Source of the DNA: Rhodothermales bacterium
GTDB taxonomy: Bacteria > Bacteroidota > Rhodothermia > Rhodothermales > JANQRZ01
Direction of reading: 5' to 3'
DNA: 64,000 nucleotides
Assembly (NCBI GenBank): GCA_028284265.1
Contig: JANQRZ010000013.1
Coordinates: 1-64,000, forward strand
Each line of letters begins with the position of its first letter. Positions within the stretch are counted from its first letter, which is position 1. The position numbers and the translations under genes were made by a program. Positions 1-6,419 of the stretch are shown here, in pieces. Under the pieces are notes generated by a model. It was not told the DNA's origin, did no database searches, and worked only from the letters and a program-made list of their open reading frames with translations.

Positions 1-40
1 AACGAAAACAGGCCCTGCCAGCGTTCGCCGGAGGGCCTGT
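1..40 (-). terminator. Intrinsic terminator of the tRNA gene
   Basis: A perfect 9-bp inverted repeat (8-16 against 32-40) has a 15-nt loop. Read on the minus strand it is followed by TTTTCGTT. It lies 4 nt beyond the 3' end of the minus-strand tRNA, which is the expected place for its terminator. Confidence 0.75.
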
Positions 41-44
41 CGGT

Positions 45-119
45 TGGTAGCGGGGGCAGGATTCGAACCTGCGGTCTTCGGGTTATGAGCCCGACGAGAT
101 ACCACTTCTCCACCCCGCA
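45..119 (-). tRNA. Initiator tRNA-fMet (anticodon CAU)
   Basis: On the minus strand the sequence folds as a full cloverleaf with the 3' CCA encoded (45-47). The anticodon loop is CTCATAA, so the anticodon is CAU. Three consecutive G-C pairs close the anticodon stem (GGG/CCC), position 11:24 is A-U, and position 1:72 is not a Watson-Crick pair. Together these mark a bacterial initiator rather than an elongator tRNA-Met. The T arm is GCAGG TTCGAAT CCTGC. The 1:72 mismatch reads U-U here, whereas the textbook case is C-A. A terminator follows directly and a candidate promoter lies just upstream. Confidence 0.93.
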
Positions 120-130
120 GTGGAGCCCAC

Positions 131-159
131 ATGGTACGCAATCCTGCGGTCTGATGCAA
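131..159 (-). promoter_or_regulatory. Candidate sigma-70 promoter of tRNA-fMet
   Basis: On the minus strand TTGCAT (154-159) and TACCAT (131-136) are separated by exactly 17 nt. This resembles a primary-sigma promoter. The -10 box ends 11 nt before the first tRNA base, which suits a very short tRNA leader. The rest of 120-298 holds no gene I can support; a T7 run near 216-224 has no adjacent strong hairpin. Confidence 0.4.
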
Positions 160-298
160 CCCGCCTCGCGCCTCGGGGTAGCGAAACTTCGGTGAACCGA
201 GTAGGCTGTCTTAACCTTTTTTTGCTGCCCACCCGTCGGCACAGATCACGGCGCGATGCCTACCTTGCGGCGTTCTCTTCTCCATCTCTCTTTCTGGT

Positions 299-1495
299 AT
301 GGCTACGGTTCTTCCCTTTCGCGCCCTTCGCCCCGCGCCCGGTCGCGGCGAGGATGTGGCGTCGGTTCCCTACGACGTGATCAACACCGAGGAGGCAAAG
401 GCACTGGCCGAAGGGCGTCCCTATTCGTTTCTCCACGTCATCCGCCCCGAGATTGACCTCCCGGACGGCACCGATGAGCACGACGACCGCGTCTACGCGC
501 AGGGCGCGGAGGCGCTCCGTCGCTTTGCCGAGAGTGAGGCGTTCATTGAGGAAGCCGAGCCTGCCTTCTACGTCTACCGCCTGACGATGGATGGACGGGC
601 ACAGACTGGTCTCTTCGGTCTCGTGACAGTCGAGGAGTACGACAATAACACGATTCTCAAGCACGAGAAGACGCGGCCCGACAAGGAGGACGACCGCACC
701 CGGCACATCGTCACCCAGCGCGCCCACGCCGAGCCGGTGATGCTGACCTACCGGGGCACGCCCGCCATCAACGCACTCGTCGCGGAGGCCGTGCAGGGCG
801 AGTCGCTCTATGCCTTCACGGCGGTCGATGGGGTGCGGCACGAGGTCTGGCGGATGCCGAACGCTCCGGCGGTGCAGGAAGCGTTTCGACACGTTCCCAA
901 GCTGTACGTGGCCGACGGGCACCACCGCTCGGCGGCGGCGAGCCGGGCAGCGAAGGAGGTGACCGACAGCGACGAGGTCGGCGGCTTTATGGCCGTGCTC
1001 TTCCCCTACGAGGAGATGATGATCATGCCCTACAACCGGGTGATCTATCGCCTCCCCGACACGCCCGAATCCTTCCTCGCCACCCTCCGCGAACGGTTCG
1101 ATCTGCGCGGCGACGCCTCGCCCTCGCCAAGTCTGCCGGGGCACATCTCGATCTATCTCGCCGGGCAGTGGTACGGGCTGACGCTCCCCGCCACCGGGCG
1201 CGATACCGTCGCCGACACGCTCGACGTGGCGCGTCTCGGCGAGCACATCCTCGAACCGCTCTTCGGGATCATGAACCCCCGAACCGACACCAACATCGGG
1301 TTCGTCGGCGGCATCCGCGGGACCGAAGAGTTGGAGCGACTCGTGGACAGCGGCAAGGCGGCCCTCGGCATCTCGATGTACGCGACGCAGCCCGAGGAAC
1401 TCCTCGCCGTCTCCGATGCCGGTCAACTCATGCCGCCGAAGTCGACCTGGTTCGAGCCGAAGCTCCGCAGCGGCCTGCTCGTGCACCGATTTTAG
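299..1495 (+). CDS. DUF1015 family protein
   Basis: This 398-residue protein matches the DUF1015 family over its whole length. It opens with the typical LPFRALRP followed by VPYDVINTEEA, and has ILKHEKTRPDKEDDR near residue 125 and YVADGHHRSAAA near residue 205. The function of the family is unknown; the conserved charged and His-rich motifs suggest an enzyme or nucleotide binding, but that is inference. The ATG at 299 gives the conserved N-terminus at the normal place. DUF1015 genes often sit beside serA or serC, and serA follows here after a 95-nt gap filled by an inverted repeat, so a link to serine metabolism is plausible. Confidence 0.9.
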   Translation: MATVLPFRALRPAPGRGEDVASVPYDVINTEEAKALAEGRPYSFLHVIRPEIDLPDGTDEHDDRVYAQGAEALRRFAESEAFIEEAEPAFYVYRLTMDGRAQTGLFGLVTVEEYDNNTILKHEKTRPDKEDDRTRHIVTQRAHAEPVMLTYRGTPAINALVAEAVQGESLYAFTAVDGVRHEVWRMPNAPAVQEAFRHVPKLYVADGHHRSAAASRAAKEVTDSDEVGGFMAVLFPYEEMMIMPYNRVIYRLPDTPESFLATLRERFDLRGDASPSPSLPGHISIYLAGQWYGLTLPATGRDTVADTLDVARLGEHILEPLFGIMNPRTDTNIGFVGGIRGTEELERLVDSGKAALGISMYATQPEELLAVSDAGQLMPPKSTWFEPKLRSGLLVHRF

Positions 1496-1590
1496 AGCTT
1501 CTGGCTATTAGCTCTTAGCTGTTGGTTCCTGTGCCAACGGTTCGAGATCAGAGAGCCAGAAGCCAACAGCTAAAAGCCAAAAGCTATCCT
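1493..1590. repeat. Imperfect inverted repeat of AGCT/AAAAGCC units before serA
   Basis: The gap between the DUF1015 gene and serA is filled by two arms, about 1494-1527 and 1553-1588. They are built from variations on GCTTCTGGCT, TTAGCTGTTGG and AGCTAAAAGCC and are mostly reverse complements of each other. Transcribed, they could fold into a long imperfect hairpin ending just before the serA start codon. Similar AGCTAAAAGCC-type repeats occur between genes in several bacterial genomes (from memory, unchecked). Confidence 0.6.
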
Positions 1591-2793
1591 ATGAACATCC
1601 TCATCGCCGACGCTTTCTCCGACGAGGGCATCGCGCAACTCCGCGCCGCCGGACACACCGTCACCTCCGATCCGAGCCTCAAGGGCGAGGCGCTCACCGC
1701 GGCCCTCGCGGAGCACGGCCCGGATGTCCTCGTCGTCCGCTCGACAAAGGTTACGCCTGCCGATCTCGACGCCTCGTCGGAGTTGGAACTGATTGTCCGG
1801 GCGGGGGCAGGCTACGACACCATCGACGTGGCGGGGGCCTCGCAGCGCGGCATCTTCGTCGCCAACTGCCCCGGCAAGAACGCAGCGGCGGTCGCCGAAC
1901 TCGCCTTTGGGCTGATTCTTGGGATGGACCGACGGATTCCCGACAACGTCAATGAGGCGCGGCAGGGCCGGTGGAACAAGGGCGGGTTCTCGAAGGCGTT
2001 CGGGATCAAGGGCTGTACGCTCGGCCTCGTCGGGCTAGGCAATATCGGGCAGGAGATGATCCCGCGCGCCAAGGCGTTCGGGATGCGCGTCGTCGCGTGG
2101 AGCCGCTCGCTCACCGACGAAGCCGCTGCCGAGTTAGGTGTGGCCCGCATGGAATCGCCCGAAGCGGTGGCGGCAACCTCGGACATCGTCTCGGTCCACG
2201 TTGCGTCTACGCCTGCCACGGAAGGGTTGATCGGCCGCTCCTTCTTCGAGGCGATGGACCCGCAGTCGTTCCTGATCAACACGAGTCGCGCATCGGTCGT
2301 AGACGAGGACGCAGCGCGGTGGGCGATGGATGAGAAGAACATCCGCTTCGCCACTGATGTGCCATCGGGCGAGCCATCGGACAAGCAGTGCGAGTGGACG
2401 CACCCGCTCGCCGACCATCCGAACTTCTACATCACGCATCATATCGGGGCCTCGACGGAGCAGGCTACGGAGGCCATCGGGGAGGAGGCCGTCCGCGTGG
2501 TGACCACCTATGCTGATACCGGTCGCGTCCCGAACTGCGTCAACCTCGCCGAGCAGTCGCCCGCGACGCATCTGCTGACGGTTCGCCACCGCGACAAGGT
2601 CGGCGTGCTCGCGGGGGTCCTCGAAGCCGCACGAAAGGCGGGGTGGAATGTACAGGAGATGGAAAACCTGATCTTCGCCGGGGCCGAGGCGGCGTGCGCT
2701 CGCATCCGGTTTGATGGCGATGCGAACGACGCAACGCTCCAGGCTATTCGCGAGCAGGACCACGTCCTGGCTGCCACCGTCATCGCCCTCTGA
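1591..2793 (+). CDS. serA: D-3-phosphoglycerate dehydrogenase
   Basis: SerA oxidises 3-phosphoglycerate to 3-phosphohydroxypyruvate with NAD, the first step of serine synthesis in the cytoplasm. The 400-residue protein has the Rossmann motif GLVGLGNIGQEMIPRAKAFG near residue 150, the substrate and catalytic Arg in NTSRASVVDEDA near 230, and the catalytic His in THHIGASTEQ near 285. A C-terminal ACT-like domain begins at HLLTVRHRDKVGVLAGVLEA, so this is the short SerA type without the intervening ASB domain. The ATG at 1591 starts the usual MNILIADAFS sequence; an in-frame upstream extension runs through the inverted repeat and is unlikely to be coding. The next gene starts 1 nt after the stop. 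Confidence 0.93.
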   Translation: MNILIADAFSDEGIAQLRAAGHTVTSDPSLKGEALTAALAEHGPDVLVVRSTKVTPADLDASSELELIVRAGAGYDTIDVAGASQRGIFVANCPGKNAAAVAELAFGLILGMDRRIPDNVNEARQGRWNKGGFSKAFGIKGCTLGLVGLGNIGQEMIPRAKAFGMRVVAWSRSLTDEAAAELGVARMESPEAVAATSDIVSVHVASTPATEGLIGRSFFEAMDPQSFLINTSRASVVDEDAARWAMDEKNIRFATDVPSGEPSDKQCEWTHPLADHPNFYITHHIGASTEQATEAIGEEAVRVVTTYADTGRVPNCVNLAEQSPATHLLTVRHRDKVGVLAGVLEAARKAGWNVQEMENLIFAGAEAACARIRFDGDANDATLQAIREQDHVLAATVIAL

Positions 2794-2794
2794 G

Positions 2795-3277
2795 GTGCCC
2801 GACGAAGCTGATCCTTCGCTTCTCGCCGTAGACCTCGGGCTGCGGACGGGCCTCGCACTCTACGGGGCGGACGGGCGGCTGCGCTGGTACCGGTCGCAGC
2901 ACTTCGGCTCGAACGCGCAGCTCAAGCGCGGCGCGTGGGGCGTGCTGAACGAGTTGCCCGGTCTCGCACACCTCGTGCTCGAAGGCGGCGGCACGTTAGC
3001 CGATCTCTGGGCGAAGGAGGGCACTCGCCGAGGCATCGCGGTGCAGCGCGTGGACGCTGGGACGTGGCGGCGTACGCTGCTCTACCCCCGCGAGCGCCGC
3101 GCCGGAGCCGACGCTAAGGCCCACGCCGACCGGCTCGCTCGTGGCGTCATCGACTGGTCGGGTGCAGCGCGGCCCACCTCGCTCCGGCACGATGCCGCCG
3201 AGGCGATCCTCGTCGGGCTGTGGGGTGTCATCGGGGTCGGTTGGTTGCCGGGTGTTCCAAACGCGATGCGGCGTTAG
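2795..3277 (+). CDS. RuvC/RNase H-fold protein of unknown function
   Basis: This 160-residue protein starts with GTG one base after the serA stop, so it is probably translated with serA. It has the outline of a RuvC-like RNase H fold: an N-terminal strand with Asp (LLAVDLGLRTGLALYG, residues about 9-24), a middle strand with Glu (HLVLEGGGTLADL) and a C-terminal helix with His-Asp (RHDAAEAILVGLWG). These would supply the acidic metal ligands of a nuclease. It lacks the length and other motifs of RuvC or RuvX proper. A structure-selective nuclease or an inactive relative are both possible. Confidence 0.7.
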   Translation: MPDEADPSLLAVDLGLRTGLALYGADGRLRWYRSQHFGSNAQLKRGAWGVLNELPGLAHLVLEGGGTLADLWAKEGTRRGIAVQRVDAGTWRRTLLYPRERRAGADAKAHADRLARGVIDWSGAARPTSLRHDAAEAILVGLWGVIGVGWLPGVPNAMRR

Positions 3278-3353
3278 CTCGCCGCTTGCACCCGGCGCGG
3301 ATTCGATGTATCCTGCCCGCCTCGCGTCTCATTGGACTCTCAACCTTGATCTT

Positions 3354-4208
3354 ATGCGTCTTGTCTACGGATTCGTCGGTGTGGTCTTCACGCTTGCGCT
3401 CGTGCTCTATCCGCTGATGGCGGTGTCCTTCTCCAGTGGTGCCCCGCCCGGATTCAACGGCGCACCGGGAGGTAACGGTAACTGTACAGCCTGCCACTTC
3501 AGCTTCGACGTGAACAGCGGGACGGGCTCCGTTAGCATCGACGCTCCTAAGACGTTTTTGCCGAATCAAACGATCAGCTTCACGGTGTCTGTGGACAACA
3601 CGACGGACCCGTTTCCAGATGGGGCAGGATCGCAGCAGGGATTTCAGGTCTCGGTGCAGGACCCCGATGGCAATGATGTCGGCACGCTCGTCATCGCGGA
3701 TGCTGCCAACACGCGGTTCGCAGACAAGGAGGGGCTGTATGTCACCCATACGTCCGATGGGATTCAGCTCGATACGTGGGAGGTGCAGTGGACCGCGGAT
3801 GGCCCTAGGGGACCCACAGAAGTCACGATCTATGTAGCCGGGAATGCGGGCAACGGTGGTGAGGGCCCCGGCGGGGATTATATCTACACCGCCTCGCAGA
3901 CCATGACGAGGATGGAGGTCGCCAATGAGGACGAGGCGGCTCCGCTCGTCGCACGTCTCGATGCCGTTTACCCGAATCCGTTCGCATCGTCGGCGACGGT
4001 GGTCTTCACGCTGGAACGTCCGATGCGGGTCGAGCTGACACTCTACAACGGGGTCGGCCAAGCGGTGCAGGTGCTGGCGCAAGGAACTCGCGCCGCCGGC
4101 TCGCATCAGGTGAACGTGAGCGCGGAGGAGCTTCCTGCGGGTGTTTACTTTGTGGAGGTGCGGACGGCGGAGGGCACGGACGTGCGGCCCATCACGCTGG
4201 TGCGATAG
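3354..4208 (+). CDS. Secreted choice-of-anchor V-like protein with CXXCH motif and T9SS tail
   Basis: This 284-residue protein has an N-terminal signal or membrane segment, then a region of the choice-of-anchor V type with GAPPGFNGAPGGNGNCTACHF. The CTACH is a c-type heme-binding CXXCH motif. A beta-rich domain follows, and the C-terminal 75 residues are a T9SS type A sorting domain (YPNPF, then a VELTLYN strand and the ending ELPAGVYFVEVRT...VR). It is therefore likely exported by Sec, sent through T9SS and released or anchored outside. Whether heme is attached cannot be told. The ATG at 3354 is chosen because it begins directly before the hydrophobic segment; an ATG at 3306 would add 16 residues. 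Confidence 0.8.
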   Translation: MRLVYGFVGVVFTLALVLYPLMAVSFSSGAPPGFNGAPGGNGNCTACHFSFDVNSGTGSVSIDAPKTFLPNQTISFTVSVDNTTDPFPDGAGSQQGFQVSVQDPDGNDVGTLVIADAANTRFADKEGLYVTHTSDGIQLDTWEVQWTADGPRGPTEVTIYVAGNAGNGGEGPGGDYIYTASQTMTRMEVANEDEAAPLVARLDAVYPNPFASSATVVFTLERPMRVELTLYNGVGQAVQVLAQGTRAAGSHQVNVSAEELPAGVYFVEVRTAEGTDVRPITLVR

Positions 4209-4230
4209 GCCAGGGCAAAGCATAAAAAGA

Positions 4231-4264
4231 AGCGGCCCCGAAGCATCATCGCTTCGGGGCCGCT
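4231..4264. terminator. Bidirectional terminator between convergent genes
   Basis: A perfect 14-bp stem (4231-4244 against 4251-4264) with a 6-nt loop separates the plus-strand gene ending at 4208 from the minus-strand gene ending at 4287. Read on the minus strand it is followed by TCTTTTTATG, a good U tract; on the plus strand the tract is weaker (CGTCGTTTG). Confidence 0.88.
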
Positions 4265-4286
4265 CGTCGTTTGTGGAGGCGTTGCC

Positions 4287-5720
4287 TTACTTCAGCAGGA
4301 CCACGCGGGTGCTGCCGACGAATGACTTGCCTTCGAGGCGGACCGTGTAGATGCCGCTCGGCAGGTCGGCTCCTTGCATGACGACCGACTCTAGAGTTCC
4401 GGCGGTGGCCGTGCCGTCGTAGAGCGTGCGGATCAGGCGACCGGCGGCGTCGTAGAGCACGAGCGTGACCTGCTGCGTCTCCTCGACTGAGAAGCGGATC
4501 GTCGTGCTCTGGTCGAAGGGGTTCGGGTAGGCGTCTTCGAGCGTGTAGCCTGTCGGCGTGGCATCATCCTCGGCAGCAACCGACTGGCCCCAGTCGCCCA
4601 CCGGCGTCAGCACGGGGCCGACGACGTAGCAGGTGCCGGGGTCGATGTCTTCCTTGGTTACACCGGAGCGGTACCAGAAGACGATGTCTTGGTTGTAGAC
4701 GTTGTCGCCGTTGACAATGGCGCGTGTTGCGTTGCCGTCGCCTTCGAACTCGGCGTCGCAGTTGGGTGTGCTGCCTGCAAACCCGATCCCGTCGTCCAAC
4801 TCGCCGGGCTTGTACCGGGCGATGACCGCGTCCTCACGGGCGAATTCGTCGATGGCCGGGATGCCCGTCATCGGGTTGACCGGCGTGAGATAGTCGGCGG
4901 CACTCGGGGCGACGGTGTAGCCGCGCTCGGTTACGACGTCGGCGATGGTCCACGCGATGCCATCGTCCGGGTCGCCCCATGTCCGGCGGGTTTCGGTTTC
5001 GAAGACCATGTCCTCGGCGATGCTGCTCTGCTCCAAGACGTAGTCGTTGGCGTTGCCCTCGATGTCGAAGTCGAGCCGCCAGTAGGCGTGGTGGCGACGC
5101 GGGTTCTGGGTGCAGGTGCTGCCGGTCGAGGTGAAGCCGAAGCGGGGGTGGATCGTGCCGTCCTCGAAGAAGGTCCAGCGCGCCGAGTAGCGGTACCAGC
5201 CTGCGCTGTACTGGGTCGAGAGCACGAGGCGGTCGTCGAAGCGCTCGACAGCAACACCCTCGAACGAGCCGACATCGTTGCATGAGTCCGGCTCGCCGTC
5301 GCTGTTCGTGTCCACGCAGTTGGTCGGGGCTGCGTCGCACATCGTCTGGACGGTGCCGGGTGTAGCCTCGGCGTAGCAGGTGCTTACACTGTTGTCGGCC
5401 TCGAATATTTGGTCCGTATAGTTCCAGTCGCGGTAGCAGTCACAGCTTGCGTTCTCATACTTGACGTTGAGAATCGGGACGTGGCCGCGCTTCAGCACCT
5501 CGCGTCCGTTGAAGCGCACGTCGCGGACTTCGAGGCCGGAGCCGACGATACCGGTGCTGGAGGAGGGCGGGAGGAAGGACAGCTCCCAGACCGGGTCTAC
5601 GCCATCGCCTTCAGGCCATGCGATGGCAATGGGGTCAAAGGTGTCCGGGTTGCAGGATTGCGCGTGGGCATAGGGAACGGCGAAGAGGCCCAGCAGGAGA
5701 GCAGTACAGAGAATACGCAT
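4287..5720 (-). CDS. Secreted copper-amine-oxidase-like protein with T9SS tail
   Basis: This 477-residue protein has a signal peptide (cleavage after YAHAQ) and a C-terminal T9SS sorting domain (YPNPFDQSTTIRFSV, ending VVLLK). The middle resembles the catalytic beta-sandwich of copper amine oxidases. It has VRDVRFNGREVLKRGHVPIL, then HHAYWRLDFDIEG near residue 220, and DIVFWYRSGV near residue 355, where true enzymes have a D(I/L)VLWY motif followed by His ligands. The usual His-rich stretch after WY is replaced by RSGVTKED, and I cannot find a convincing Asn-Tyr-Asp/Glu site for the topaquinone cofactor. It may therefore be a non-catalytic relative. Six or more Cys in residues 95-150 suggest disulfides. 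Confidence 0.65.
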   Translation of the reverse strand: MRILCTALLLGLFAVPYAHAQSCNPDTFDPIAIAWPEGDGVDPVWELSFLPPSSSTGIVGSGLEVRDVRFNGREVLKRGHVPILNVKYENASCDCYRDWNYTDQIFEADNSVSTCYAEATPGTVQTMCDAAPTNCVDTNSDGEPDSCNDVGSFEGVAVERFDDRLVLSTQYSAGWYRYSARWTFFEDGTIHPRFGFTSTGSTCTQNPRRHHAYWRLDFDIEGNANDYVLEQSSIAEDMVFETETRRTWGDPDDGIAWTIADVVTERGYTVAPSAADYLTPVNPMTGIPAIDEFAREDAVIARYKPGELDDGIGFAGSTPNCDAEFEGDGNATRAIVNGDNVYNQDIVFWYRSGVTKEDIDPGTCYVVGPVLTPVGDWGQSVAAEDDATPTGYTLEDAYPNPFDQSTTIRFSVEETQQVTLVLYDAAGRLIRTLYDGTATAGTLESVVMQGADLPSGIYTVRLEGKSFVGSTRVVLLK

Positions 5721-5766
5721 GGTTCAGATCGTCGAAAGGGGGAGGGAATGGGGCGCTGGGCAGCGG

Positions 5767-6276
5767 CTAGAGGTCCGGGTAGAAGTCGCGTTCGATGATC
5801 GTGCCCGTGTGCAGGTCCACGACGACGAACTGGTACGATTCCAGTCGGTCCTGCGACATGATGTCGAACTGGAGGCACCGGGCCGGTTTGGCGCAGGGCG
5901 TATGCTGCTCGCCGAACAGAATGAAGCCGCCCCCGACGATAGCGTTCGAGCGGCTCACAAGGGTGCTCAGTTGCTCGTCCGTCTGGATGATGTTCATCGC
6001 GGCCTCGATCTCCATGGGGAACGGAGCCGACGGCGGGTTCAACTCGACGGTCTCGACGAGCACCGCTCCGTCGTAGGCGCGGCGGAGGGTTTCGCCGGTC
6101 GCATAGTCGTAGGAGACTTCGTAGCGGTAGACGGTCTCGGTGCCGTCGGCAAGCTTAACGGGGTCGTCCCACGTAGAGACGATGTGGGTGCCCTGCATCT
6201 GCTGCGCCGAAGCGGGGAGCGCGAGCGCTAGGAAGGCGAGGGCCGCGAGGCACGAGGCGAAGCGGAAAGCGGACAT
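5767..6276 (-). CDS. Secreted protein of unknown function
   Basis: I do not recognise this 169-residue protein. The ATG at 6276 (MSAFRF...) gives a clean signal peptide ending LPASAQ; a longer frame to 6345 would put 23 unlikely residues before it. The mature part is mixed alpha/beta and carries one close Cys pair (PCAKPARC). The gene ends 46 nt upstream of the start of the copper-amine-oxidase-like gene on the same strand, so the two may be co-transcribed. It has no T9SS tail of its own. Confidence 0.75.
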   Translation of the reverse strand: MSAFRFASCLAALAFLALALPASAQQMQGTHIVSTWDDPVKLADGTETVYRYEVSYDYATGETLRRAYDGAVLVETVELNPPSAPFPMEIEAAMNIIQTDEQLSTLVSRSNAIVGGGFILFGEQHTPCAKPARCLQFDIMSQDRLESYQFVVVDLHTGTIIERDFYPDL

Positions 6277-6419
6277 GGGGGAGTCGGTTGTCGTGGAAAA
6301 GGAGGACGAGGCGGGGAAGAAAGATATACACGCAACCCCCGGCACAGGGTCCGATCCGGCGCAACAAGTTTGTGCCGAAGGCTCAAAGCTACAATCGGGT
6401 ACGGCGCGTAGGGTTCACG

